Below, in pieces: positions 25,913 to 34,010 of a stretch of DNA of 45,712 nucleotides. The stretch spans positions 1 to 45,712 of the forward strand of contig NZ_BROB01000021.1 in assembly GCF_024345185.1 (NCBI RefSeq). The letters run 5' to 3'. The notes under the pieces are model-generated. The model saw only the letters and a list, made by a program, of their open reading frames with translations, searched no databases and was not told where the DNA came from. The number at the start of each line of letters is the position of its first letter. Position 1 is the stretch's first letter. This stretch comes from Levilactobacillus humaensis. Lineage in GTDB: Bacteria; Bacillota; Bacilli; Lactobacillales; Lactobacillaceae. The translations under genes were made by a program, and so were the position numbers.

Positions 25913-27091
25913 TTATTTATTCTGTTCCTTACGTAACCGCATTTGATTATGCCGGTTCCGTAGCATGACGGCGGCCAATGCCACCAACATCACGACCGTT
26001 ACGGAGAGGAAGAGGGAGTGGTAACTCCCATATTCGATAATCAACCCACCATATAACGGGCCGACCGCTCGGCCAAAGGAAATGGCCATGTTATAGATTC
26101 CTTGGAACTTCCCTTTTTCGTTGTCACCGGCAAGCTTGTCGATCCACGCAGGAATACCCGGGAACCCGGTCATTTCACCCAACGTTAAGACGATCATGGT
26201 GACGACGAACATCGCATAGGTCTTAGCAAATACCAGCATTAAGAACGACATGATGAAGACGAACGTGCCGACCCCAATCTGTGAACTCATCTTGAAATAA
26301 GTCCCGATTCGGTTGGCTAGTGGTTGCCCAAAGACAATGAGAATCCCATTTAACGTCCAGAGCAAACTATACTTTTCAAAGGAGATCCCGAGGCTGGTCA
26401 TGTGCACGGAAATCACACTTTCCCAGAGGGAGTACCCCACGTATAGACAGAACACTAAGGCACTGATCATCCAGATCAGCTTCAACTGAGCTGGTTTGGC
26501 TGGACCCTTGGCATGTTTATGCGTCTTAGTCACGATATCCATCCGGAAGTCCGCCACGAAGATAATCAGCAACGCCGTATAACAGATGCTGGCAGCCATG
26601 AAGACCAGGGTCACCCCATGATCCATCAGGTACCCCACCATCAGCGTCCCCAATACCACCCCTAAGTTCATCCCAATATAGAGGTAATTAAAGACCCGGC
26701 GACTACCAATCGATTGAACGTTGGCCGCGTAAGAGTTCACCACGGTCATCACGATTCCGTCACCCAGGCCAATGAAGAGTAGCATAATCCCGAAGATGGG
26801 CCAGCCATGGAAAAAGATCAGCAGGAGCATCGGAACGAACGAAATCAACGTTCCCGAGAGCCCTGTCTTAAATGGGGACCAGTTATCAAACAACCAGCCA
26901 CCCAGCCAATTTCCCAAAATCATACACAGCGACATTCCCAACAGCGCGATCCCTGCGAGCGTCAGAGTTTGATGTAACTCATCATGCATATACACAGTCG
27001 TTAATGGCCACATACACGCCGCAGCCGCATTAAGTAACAGGGTTGCTGAGAGGATCCCTGCTAGACTGACTTCCTTGTTGCTTTTCGACAT
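25913..27091 (-). CDS. MFS transporter (DHA1-like)
   Basis: 392 residues with 12 hydrophobic spans. The loop 2-3 motif GNWLGGWLFDNWSPFK matches MFS motif A (GxxxDxxxRK-like). The C-terminal half contains GEMTGFPGIPAWIDKLAGDNEKGKFQGIYNMAISFGRAVGP, typical of DHA1-type exporters. It is a predicted proton-driven exporter of small molecules with unknown substrate. It diverges from the CopZ-like gene, and an Flp/FNR-type box lies in the shared upstream region, nearer the other gene. Confidence 0.88.
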   Translation of the reverse strand: MSKSNKEVSLAGILSATLLLNAAAACMWPLTTVYMHDELHQTLTLAGIALLGMSLCMILGNWLGGWLFDNWSPFKTGLSGTLISFVPMLLLIFFHGWPIFGIMLLFIGLGDGIVMTVVNSYAANVQSIGSRRVFNYLYIGMNLGVVLGTLMVGYLMDHGVTLVFMAASICYTALLIIFVADFRMDIVTKTHKHAKGPAKPAQLKLIWMISALVFCLYVGYSLWESVISVHMTSLGISFEKYSLLWTLNGILIVFGQPLANRIGTYFKMSSQIGVGTFVFIMSFLMLVFAKTYAMFVVTMIVLTLGEMTGFPGIPAWIDKLAGDNEKGKFQGIYNMAISFGRAVGPLYGGLIIEYGSYHSLFLSVTVVMLVALAAVMLRNRHNQMRLRKEQNK

Positions 27092-27238
27092 TTACTTTCC
27101 CTCACTTATTTTGTCTCATTAATCCTATTGTCTCATACTCATAGATAAACCGAAACTACAACGCTTCAAAATCGCCTTTAAACCGCCCTTTTTCACGATT
27201 TTTGACCACTTTTAAGAGATTTTGAAATATTTGCGCAA

Positions 27239-27281
27239 CTTGATCTGAGTCAAGTATTTTCAAATTACGGCCCTCTATACT
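27239..27281 (+). promoter_or_regulatory. Flp/FNR-type box and promoter of the CopZ-Dps unit
   Basis: CTTGATCTGAGTCAAG (27239-27254) is a near-perfect inverted repeat of the FNR/CRP-family form TTGAT-N4-ATCAA. TATACT (27276-27281) serves as -10. The box centre lies 34.5 bp before the end of the -10, which places it near -41.5, the class II activator position. No good -35 is present, as expected for an activated promoter. Lactobacillales Flp regulators bind this kind of site. Confidence 0.6.
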
Positions 27282-27328
27282 AGGTTATGTAATCAAGACA
27301 AACGAAAAACCTAAGGAGGTTTTTATTT

Positions 27329-27556
27329 ATGAGTAAAGTAACCATGAAATTAGACGACCTGACCTGCCCCTCTTGCATGACCAAGATCGAAGGCGCCCTT
27401 AGTAAGAAAGACGGCGTGAAGAACGTCAAGGTGCTCTTCAATGCCAGCAAGATTAAGGCTGAGTTCGATGACGCCACCGTCACCGCTGAAAGCCTAGCCG
27501 ACACCGTCACCGACCTCGGCTACACCGTGAAGAGTTCTAAAGTTAAGGCACTCTAA
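27329..27556 (+). CDS. CopZ-like heavy-metal-associated (HMA) domain protein
   Basis: 75 residues, a lone ferredoxin-like HMA domain. The metal-binding motif is C13-P-S-C16 in LTCPSCMTKIEGAL, with PSC replacing the usual GxC found in many copper chaperones. The C-terminal LADTVTDLGYTVKSSKV is typical of the family. It probably binds a soft metal and hands it to a pump; the metal is unknown. The ATG follows TAAGGAGG. The Dps-like gene starts 29 bp later and is likely cotranscribed. Confidence 0.9.
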   Translation: MSKVTMKLDDLTCPSCMTKIEGALSKKDGVKNVKVLFNASKIKAEFDDATVTAESLADTVTDLGYTVKSSKVKAL

Positions 27557-27585
27557 TCCCCTAAATTTGAAAGGAAGTTCATCTA

Positions 27586-28149
27586 ATGACCACAACGACT
27601 ATGAGTATTGAAGACCGCTACGCTGCCGAACAAGCCCAAACCGAACACGATCACCACGTCCCAACGGCTGGGGCCATGACCAATCACATCCTGGCTAACC
27701 TCCACATTTCCATCGTGAAATTTCACCAGGTGCGCTGGTCCGTCAAGGGACCGCTGGCACTCAGCGTTCGCCAGTTACTCAGTGACTACATTGCCACCTA
27801 CCGGACACAATTCGACGCCTTAGGTGAACTCCTCTTGGATGAGGGCGAGATTGTCTCGACCACCACAAAAGAATTCCACGATTACAACATGCTGCAAGAG
27901 AGTGGCGATAAGAAGTATCTGGCCGCCGAAGACCAAGTCAGTGAACTGGTCCACGATGCCGATACCCACAACCTCTTCATTGATCGGGCTATCAAGCTCG
28001 CCGAGAAGGAAGAACGCCCAGCCTTAGCCAGCTTCCTAACCGATCTGCGTGGGACCAACAACCACATCATCCGTGAACTCCAAGCCTTGCTGGGCAACGA
28101 TGCCCGCGACGGTCTGGACGAAGAAGACGATGATGATGACGAAGACTAA
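27586..28149 (+). CDS. Dps/ferritin-like protein with altered ferroxidase residues
   Basis: 187 residues of the Dps family: a four-helix core with W51-SVKG, an Asp77/Glu81 pair in FDALGE, and a C-terminal acidic tail (DEEDDDDDED). Dps proteins store iron as 12-mers and protect DNA from peroxide. When aligned by eye with the classical HW..H...D...D...E ferroxidase set, the two His and first Asp positions are Arg50, Arg62 and Ser66, while Asp77 and Glu81 remain. Iron oxidation may therefore be lost or use other ligands. It lies in one unit with the CopZ-like gene under an Flp-type box. Ribosome site AAAGGAAG. Confidence 0.88.
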   Translation: MTTTTMSIEDRYAAEQAQTEHDHHVPTAGAMTNHILANLHISIVKFHQVRWSVKGPLALSVRQLLSDYIATYRTQFDALGELLLDEGEIVSTTTKEFHDYNMLQESGDKKYLAAEDQVSELVHDADTHNLFIDRAIKLAEKEERPALASFLTDLRGTNNHIIRELQALLGNDARDGLDEEDDDDDED

Positions 28150-28162
28150 TCTGTAAATTCTA

Positions 28163-28209
28163 AACAGGATCGCTTACACACTGCGAGGTGTTAGCGATCC
28201 TGTTTTTTT
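28163..28209 (+). terminator. Terminator of the CopZ-Dps unit
   Basis: AACAGGATCGCT pairs with AGCGATCCTGTT, then TTTTT. Confidence 0.9.
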
Positions 28210-28212
28210 GAC

Positions 28213-28244
28213 AAAAAACCTCGCAATCTTCGTTGATTGCGGGG
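28213..28244 (-). terminator. Terminator of the LacI-family gene
   Basis: Minus-strand CCCCGCAATC pairs with GATTGCGAGG, then TTTTTT. Confidence 0.85.
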
Positions 28245-28251
28245 CTTTCCT

Positions 28252-29229
28252 TTATTTTTCCAATTGTTTAACACTGCCACGTTTATCAATCTTAACTGGG
28301 ACAAACGTCTCCACGTCGTGCCCCATGACCTGGTCGACGCTCCGACTCCCGATACGATAGAAGTCCTGCGTCACACTGGTCAGACCCGGCGTCGTGATAT
28401 TACAAATGATCGTCCCGTCAATGCTCACCAACGACAGGTCTTCCGGAACCCGAATGCCTACCTCTTGGGCGGCATTCAGGATCCCTGCCGCGATCATGTC
28501 ACTAGCCGTGATGATGGCGGTCACCTTGAGTGGGAGAAATTCCTGCAAGAGTTTGCGGCCGGACTCATAACTGTAGTCCCCATACTTGATGCACGAGGTC
28601 GTGATGCCATGAGCCTTCAAGCCCGCTTCATACCCGGTAATCCGTTGCGTCCCGGTGTGGTACCCATCGATCCCGGCTAAAGCAATCGCCGTGTGCCCCT
28701 GTTCGACCAGGTAGTCCACGGCTTGCGACGTGATACTTTCATTATTTGAACTGACCGATAAAATCTTTGGTTGATTTAAGTAGAGGGAAACGAAGCAAAA
28801 TGGAATTCCCGAGTCCTTTAATAGGGTGAGATCCGCATCATCCGGTTCGATGGCGGTCAACAGAATCCCGGAAACAGTCCGCTCCAACGCCGTCACAATG
28901 GCCTTGTGGAGCATCTGGTCATCCCGGTTCCCCGCATACAGGATGATGACCCCCTGCCCCAATTCACTCGCCCGTTTTTGAATGCCATCGATAACCCCCG
29001 TCGAAAAGTTCGTCGGGGTTGCGTTCAAAATCACGGCGATCACTGCTGATCGTTTCTTCACTAACTCGACCGCTGCCGTATTTTTTCGGTAGCCGAGTTC
29101 TTTTGCAATTCGTAAAATTTTGGCCTGGGTCTTTTCGCTGTAAGTGCCGGTTTTCTGGCTCAGCACTCGTGAAACTGTCGCAATTGAGACGCCGGATCTG
29201 GCCGCAATATCTTTAATTGTTGGCTTCAT
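28252..29229 (-). CDS. LacI-family sugar-responsive repressor
   Basis: 325 residues from the ATG at 29229, which follows GTGGGGG; an upstream in-frame start is less likely. The N-terminal helix-turn-helix is MKPTIKDIAARSGVSIATVSRVLSQ. The periplasmic-binding-like core (~60-325) contains SAVIAVILNATPTNFSTGVIDGIQ and DLSLVSIDG. It diverges from a sugar transporter and a GH31 alpha-glucosidase, and two GTAAACGTTTAC operators lie between them. It most likely represses both until an alpha-glucoside or its product binds. Confidence 0.93.
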   Translation of the reverse strand: MKPTIKDIAARSGVSIATVSRVLSQKTGTYSEKTQAKILRIAKELGYRKNTAAVELVKKRSAVIAVILNATPTNFSTGVIDGIQKRASELGQGVIILYAGNRDDQMLHKAIVTALERTVSGILLTAIEPDDADLTLLKDSGIPFCFVSLYLNQPKILSVSSNNESITSQAVDYLVEQGHTAIALAGIDGYHTGTQRITGYEAGLKAHGITTSCIKYGDYSYESGRKLLQEFLPLKVTAIITASDMIAAGILNAAQEVGIRVPEDLSLVSIDGTIICNITTPGLTSVTQDFYRIGSRSVDQVMGHDVETFVPVKIDKRGSVKQLEK

Positions 29230-29298
29230 CACAACCCCCACTTTCGTTTAGGATATGTCCATTATAGTCTAAATTTGCCAACTTTAACAGCTCATAGC

Positions 29299-29310
29299 GT
29301 AAACGTTTAC
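29299..29310. promoter_or_regulatory. LacI-family/CcpA-type operator 1
   Basis: Perfect palindrome GTAAACGTTTAC, 32 bp (about three helical turns) from an identical second copy. It could bind the divergent LacI-family regulator, CcpA, or both. Confidence 0.75.
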
Positions 29311-29328
29311 CTTGGCGTTAATAGGGTA

Positions 29329-29357
29329 TTGTAAACGTTTACGTAAAGTGCTACGAT
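29329..29357 (+). promoter_or_regulatory. Operator 2 overlapping the transporter promoter
   Basis: The palindrome GTAAACGTTTAC occupies 29331-29342. It overlaps a candidate promoter, TTGTAA (29329-29334), 17-bp spacer, TACGAT (29352-29357). Binding here would block RNA polymerase. Confidence 0.65.
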
Positions 29358-29411
29358 GATCTTGTCAAAAGGATTTCTGAAATTATACATACCAAGGGGA
29401 TGCAATTATTT

Positions 29412-30842
29412 ATGAAACAACAAACAGCACCTGCAGCTAACCCAGTAGGAGATCACAAAGTCACGGCCGATACCGGCAATAAGACCGCTTCACTTTCTAA
29501 CTCACTACCGAATTTACCGTGGAAGACCCTCTTCGCCATCACATTTGGTTTCTGTGGTGTCAACATGGCCTTCTCATTACAATCGTCTCAAATGAGTCGG
29601 ATTTTCCAAACCATCGGTGCCGACCCGAATAGCTTAGGCTTCTTCTTCATCTTGCCGCCATTGGCTGGATTAATCGTCCAACCACTTGTTGGGAAGTATT
29701 CCGACCGGACCTGGAACCGTTTTGGTCGGCGGATGCCTTACCTCTTGTTCAGTGCCCCTGTTGCCGCACTGGTCATGATTCTCTTGCCTAACGCCGGATC
29801 ATTTGGTTTCGGTTACGGATCCATGGCCGCCTTGCTCTTCGGGGCTATCGCCATTGCCTTCATGGACCTGTCCAGCAACATCTGTATGCAACCATTCCGG
29901 ATGATTATCGGGGACATGGTCAACGAAAGCCAGAAGGATAAAGCTTGGTCTTGGCAACAAGCCTTCAGTAACCTTGGTGGGGTGCTTGCCACCTTACTCC
30001 CATTCGTTTTAACCTTCTTCGGAGTTGCCAACGTTGCTAAGAAGGGTGTCGTGCCATTATCTGTACGTTTAGCCTTCTACATTGGTGCCGCTATTCTGTT
30101 AGGGATTTCTGCTTACACGATCCACACTGTTAAGGAATACGATCCTGAAACGTTTGCGATGTATCACCACATCGATCCAGAATCACACAAGAACACCAAG
30201 CCACTCTGGCAGTTAATCAAGGAAGCCCCAAAGGCTCTCTGGGAAGTTGCCGTTGTTCAAATGTTCGCTTGGATTGGGATTCAATACATGTGGACTTACA
30301 CCACTGGTGCCATCGCTCAAAACGTTTGGAACACCACCAACGCCACTTCTGCCGGTTATCAAGCCGCTGGGAACTGGTACGGGATTTTAACTTTCGTTCA
30401 ATCCATGGCTGCCGTTTTATACGGGTTCCTGGTCTTATCTCACACCAACCCATTCAAGCGTAAGTTCTGGTACCGTTTCGGTATTGGGAGCTTCGCCGTT
30501 GGATTAATCTGGGTCTTCTTCATTCACAACCAGTACTTATTAATCCTGCCATTCATCTTAATCGGGATTGGCTTCTTCACGGTCCACGTTGAACCCTTCA
30601 ACATTTTCACTTCATCATTGGATGGGTCTAATGAAGGGTCTTACATTGGGATCTTTAACGGAACAATTTGTTTACCACAAATCATTGCGTCAGTTGCTAG
30701 TTTCTTCGTCTTCAAGTTGGTCGGCAAGTCCATGCCTGGCATGATGTTAGTCGCCGGGATCTCCATGTTAATTGCCGTATTGACGATCAGCGTTATCAAG
30801 CAAGACAAGCCACAAAAGGACTTATCTGACGACGCTGCCTAA
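29412..30842 (+). CDS. MFS/GPH-like sugar transporter
   Basis: 476 residues from the ATG at 29412, spaced properly from AAGGGG; an ATG at 29400 touches that site and is unlikely. It has twelve hydrophobic spans. Segments FGFCGVNMAFSLQSSQMSRIFQ, QPLVGKYSDRTWNRFGRRMPY and MDLSSNICMQPFRMIIGDMVNE place it with the sucrose/maltose-type cation symporters. Directly downstream (31 bp) is a GH31 alpha-glucosidase, so an alpha-linked oligosaccharide such as maltose, isomaltose or a maltodextrin is the likely cargo. The two genes form an operon under the LacI-family regulator. Confidence 0.9.
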   Translation: MKQQTAPAANPVGDHKVTADTGNKTASLSNSLPNLPWKTLFAITFGFCGVNMAFSLQSSQMSRIFQTIGADPNSLGFFFILPPLAGLIVQPLVGKYSDRTWNRFGRRMPYLLFSAPVAALVMILLPNAGSFGFGYGSMAALLFGAIAIAFMDLSSNICMQPFRMIIGDMVNESQKDKAWSWQQAFSNLGGVLATLLPFVLTFFGVANVAKKGVVPLSVRLAFYIGAAILLGISAYTIHTVKEYDPETFAMYHHIDPESHKNTKPLWQLIKEAPKALWEVAVVQMFAWIGIQYMWTYTTGAIAQNVWNTTNATSAGYQAAGNWYGILTFVQSMAAVLYGFLVLSHTNPFKRKFWYRFGIGSFAVGLIWVFFIHNQYLLILPFILIGIGFFTVHVEPFNIFTSSLDGSNEGSYIGIFNGTICLPQIIASVASFFVFKLVGKSMPGMMLVAGISMLIAVLTISVIKQDKPQKDLSDDAA

Positions 30843-30873
30843 CGGATTTTTAAAGGAAGAGGAGCGAATTTCT

Positions 30874-33183
30874 ATGTCTGAATTACCACAATATAAACAA
30901 GCTAATCAAACCGTGACCTTTGACTATCCAGAGCATCCTTTACAAGTAACGGTGCTCACCGATGCCATCGTTCGGATCTTCGAAGACCGCGGTGAAAAGG
31001 GTCAATCCTATGCCATTGAAGGCAATAAGGAAACCAAGGCGGCTTACACCGTCACAGATGCCGGTGACCACTACGAAGTCAAGACAGCGGCCCTGACCAT
31101 TAAGTTAGATGCCGACCGTCACGTCGACGCCTATGACCAGGACGGTAACGCCCTCGTCACAGACTATCGTGGCAAGCGCCAATTGCTCGATAAGGGAATC
31201 GACAAGGTTCACGAACGCCTAGTTAAGGCCGAGGGTCACTCCGTTTCCAAGTCCACCGTCAGCTCTGACACTGGCTTCTTCGAACTGATCAAGTCTTTGG
31301 CTCCCGACGAACACCTCTATGGGCTCGGTGATAAGACCGGGTACCTGGACAAGCGTGGCTTCGAATACGACAACTGGAACGCCGACAATCCGCAACCACA
31401 ACTGGAACACTTTAAGAACCTGTACAAGTCCATCCCAGTTATGTTGGGCTTGAAGAATGGTCACCCATTCGGTTTATTCTTCGACAACACCTACAAGGCC
31501 CACTTCGATATGGGTAAGGAAAACCCTAATTACTACTTCTACTCAGCCGTTGAAGGTAACCTAGACTACTACATCTTAGGTGGTTCTAGCTTGAAGGATG
31601 TCGTCACCAACTACACTTACTTAACTGGTCGCGTGCCTTTACCACAAAAGTGGACACTGGGTTACCAACAATCACGTTGGGGTTACAGTGCCAGCCAGAA
31701 GCAAGTTCAAGACATTGCCGATGGTTTAAAGAAGTACGACTTACCATGCGATGCCATTCACTTCGACGTCGACTACATGGATGGTTACCGGGTCTTCACT
31801 TGGGACAAGAACAAGTTCGAGGGTGACCCTAAGGCCTTCGTTGCTAAATTAAAGAAGCGTGGTATCAAGGTTATTCCAATCATCGATCCCGGTGTTAAGA
31901 AGGATCCTGACTACAAGACCTACGCCGAAGGGGTTAAGCACGATTACTTCGTCAAGACACCAGACAACAAGGTTTATATCAATAAAGTTTGGCCTGGTGA
32001 CTCCGCCTTCCCTGACTTCGGTCGTCCCGAAGTTCGCAAGTGGTGGGCTAACAACAATAAGTTCTTAACTGACAACGGTGTTGGTGGTGTCTGGATCGAC
32101 ATGAATGAACCCGCAAGCTTCGAGGGTGACATCCCCGACGATACGGTCTTCAGTGACCAAGAAACCCCATCAACTCATAAGAAGATGCACAACGTCTATG
32201 GTCACAACATGGCCAAGGCAACCTACACTGGTTTAAAGGAACAACAAGGTCGTCGCCCTTACGTTATCACGCGGGCAGCCTATGCTGGGACTCAAAAGTA
32301 TGCCACTGTTTGGACAGGTGATAACCGCAGTATCTGGCCACATATCCAAATGATGATCCCTCAAATCTGTAACTTAGGGATGAGTGGTTTCAGCTTCGTC
32401 GGCACCGATATTGGGGGCTTTGCCTCAGATACCAACGCCGAACTGTTGACACGGTGGATTGAAGCCGCTATCTTCAGTCCCCTGTTGCGAAACCACGCGG
32501 CCATGGGTACTCGGCACCAAGAACCTTGGAGCTTCGGTGAACCAACCTTGTCGATTTACCGGAAATACCTGAAGTTGCGTTACCACTTCATTCCATACCT
32601 GTACGACCTGTTCGCTCAGGAGAGTCAAAATGGTCTGCCAATCATGCGGCCATTAGTCTTGAACTACGATGACGACCCACGGACACGCGACTTAAACGAC
32701 GAATTCATGGTCGGTGATGACATTCTCGTCGCCCCTATCGTTGAAAAGTCCAAGATCAAGCGGTTGGTCTACCTGCCAGCCGGCAAGTGGATTGACTTCT
32801 GGAACAACCGCGAATACGATGGCCAACAAGACATCGTCGTGGATGCCCCACTCGACAAGTTGCCACTGTTCATCAAGGCTAACACCCTCTTACCATGGGG
32901 TCCTAGCGTCGACCACATCAGTGAAGAACCTGATAAGGCCATGACGTTCAAACTCTTCGGTAACGAAGGCACCTATGAACACTACCAAGACGATGGCTTA
33001 GACTTCAATTACCAAAACGGCGAATTTAACCGTTATGAAGTGACCGTCAAGGATGGTGAAGTTGCGGTTAACCTGTTACACCACGGCTTCGAACCAGCCT
33101 ACCAGACGATTACCGTCGACTTGCCTGACAGCTCTGTTACCTTACATTACGACACAGCTAGCGATGGCTACGTCCTCAAATAA
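30874..33183 (+). CDS. Glycoside hydrolase family 31 alpha-glucosidase
   Basis: 769 residues. The GH31 nucleophile is Asp409 in GVWIDMNEPASF and the acid/base is Asp483 in VWTGDNRSIW. IHFDVDYMDGYRVFTWD, ending in the substrate-binding region, is also present. The N-terminal beta-sandwich has the typical FYGLGDKTG-like segment (HLYGLGDKTGYLDKRG) and the C-terminal beta domains carry PLFIKANTLLPWG. There is no signal peptide, so it acts in the cytoplasm on imported alpha-glucosides (maltose- or isomaltose-type). Ribosome site GGAAGAGGAG. Codons are strongly biased toward preferred ones, like the transporter, suggesting high expression. Confidence 0.95.
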   Translation: MSELPQYKQANQTVTFDYPEHPLQVTVLTDAIVRIFEDRGEKGQSYAIEGNKETKAAYTVTDAGDHYEVKTAALTIKLDADRHVDAYDQDGNALVTDYRGKRQLLDKGIDKVHERLVKAEGHSVSKSTVSSDTGFFELIKSLAPDEHLYGLGDKTGYLDKRGFEYDNWNADNPQPQLEHFKNLYKSIPVMLGLKNGHPFGLFFDNTYKAHFDMGKENPNYYFYSAVEGNLDYYILGGSSLKDVVTNYTYLTGRVPLPQKWTLGYQQSRWGYSASQKQVQDIADGLKKYDLPCDAIHFDVDYMDGYRVFTWDKNKFEGDPKAFVAKLKKRGIKVIPIIDPGVKKDPDYKTYAEGVKHDYFVKTPDNKVYINKVWPGDSAFPDFGRPEVRKWWANNNKFLTDNGVGGVWIDMNEPASFEGDIPDDTVFSDQETPSTHKKMHNVYGHNMAKATYTGLKEQQGRRPYVITRAAYAGTQKYATVWTGDNRSIWPHIQMMIPQICNLGMSGFSFVGTDIGGFASDTNAELLTRWIEAAIFSPLLRNHAAMGTRHQEPWSFGEPTLSIYRKYLKLRYHFIPYLYDLFAQESQNGLPIMRPLVLNYDDDPRTRDLNDEFMVGDDILVAPIVEKSKIKRLVYLPAGKWIDFWNNREYDGQQDIVVDAPLDKLPLFIKANTLLPWGPSVDHISEEPDKAMTFKLFGNEGTYEHYQDDGLDFNYQNGEFNRYEVTVKDGEVAVNLLHHGFEPAYQTITVDLPDSSVTLHYDTASDGYVLK

Positions 33184-33195
33184 GCTAACCTCATT

Positions 33196-33236
33196 ACCCG
33201 CCACAAACCTGTTATTGGTTTGCGGCGGGTTTTATT
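33196..33236 (+). terminator. Terminator of the sugar operon
   Basis: ACCCGCC.CAAACC pairs with GGTTTG.GGCGGGT, then TTTTATT. Confidence 0.9.
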
Positions 33237-33274
33237 GTGTCCTGAAGTTGGTTCATGGATTAGTTCGTGGGTTG

Positions 33275-33454
33275 GTCCGCCTACGGCGGGCGGGTGCTCC
33301 CAGCCTATGGGGCACGGTTGAAGCCAAAGGCCGGTCTTCAACCTCGTCCTCAAGCCCCTAGGATCGGGGTCTCGAAGACGTCCCGTGGTGTAAGGCCGGA
33401 AGCCCACCGCCCTAACACCACCGACACAGGCTTCCGCACCCGCCCGCCGAAGGC
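33275..33454 (-). repeat. Structured interspersed repeat, copy D
   Basis: Divergent subfamily, minus orientation. The end helix is perfect over 13 bp (GGCGGGCGGGTGC/GCACCCGCCCGCC). Others: AGCCTGTG/CATAGGCT, GTGGTGT/ACACCAC, GTCTTCGAG/CTTGAGGAC, CCCC/GGGG, GTTGAAG/CTTCAAC. The order of helices equals that of copies A-C while the sequence is largely different. Confidence 0.8.
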
Positions 33455-33697
33455 TAAGATTGTCGACCAAATTCAACTAACATCAAACATATTCAGCGCT
33501 TAATTCAATTCTCCATATAACTGAATGGCCCCTATCTGTATCTTATGGATAGGGATAGCATTCGTTTAACAGTCTCGCCTGACGAATGTTTGTCATTTCT
33601 AGCCACTGCCTAGCCTAATTCAATACAAGTTTCATTCCCCGAATGGAAAACCAGAAAGTTTGTAACAACTTTCTTAATCTCAGCCGTTGTCGCCATA
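33455..33697. other. Spacer between two opposed repeat copies
   Basis: No gene is seen. It contains a stem CCCTATC/GGATAGGG (about 33529-33554) and CATTCG/CGAATG (about 33560-33591). It is flanked by repeat copies D and E pointing away from each other. Confidence 0.45.
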
Positions 33698-33878
33698 GCC
33701 GGAGGTGACCAGGGGCGTAGTCCTGTGTCGGGGCTGTTTGACCGGTGAATTTCCGGTCTTACAGCCCGGGACGCCTTTAAGACTCACGGCTTTAGTGAGG
33801 CTTAAAGCGAGGGTGAAGACCGCTCTTCGGCTTCACCCGTGCCCCACAGGACGAAACTCCTGGTCACCGCAGGCGACC
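33698..33878 (+). repeat. Structured interspersed repeat, copy E
   Basis: Plus orientation and closest to copy D. Helices: GGTGACCAGG/CCTGGTCACC, GTCCTGTG/CACAGGAC, GGGCTGT/ACAGCCC with GACCGG/CCGGTC, CTTTAAG/CTTAAAG with CTCAC/GTGAG, and GGTGAAG/CTTCACC. Every helix of copies A-C has a counterpart here, mostly with different base pairs. Confidence 0.8.
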
Positions 33879-33907
33879 CAAACAAAATGATAAATTAAAT
33901 TCGCCAA

Positions 33908-33950
33908 CTTGATTCACATCAAGTTAATCATCCCCCGTCGCAGGCATAAT
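33908..33950 (+). promoter_or_regulatory. Flp/FNR-type box and promoter of the P1B ATPase gene
   Basis: CTTGATTCACATCAAG (33908-33923) contains a perfect TTGAT-N4-ATCAA. CATAAT (33945-33950) is the -10. The box centre is 34.5 bp before the end of the -10, exactly as at the CopZ-Dps promoter. No -35 consensus is visible. Confidence 0.65.
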
Positions 33951-34010
33951 AGAGACATAAACAAGGACGAAACAATTTAATCACTTAGTTAAAGAAAGGA
34001 TCGCTCACTT

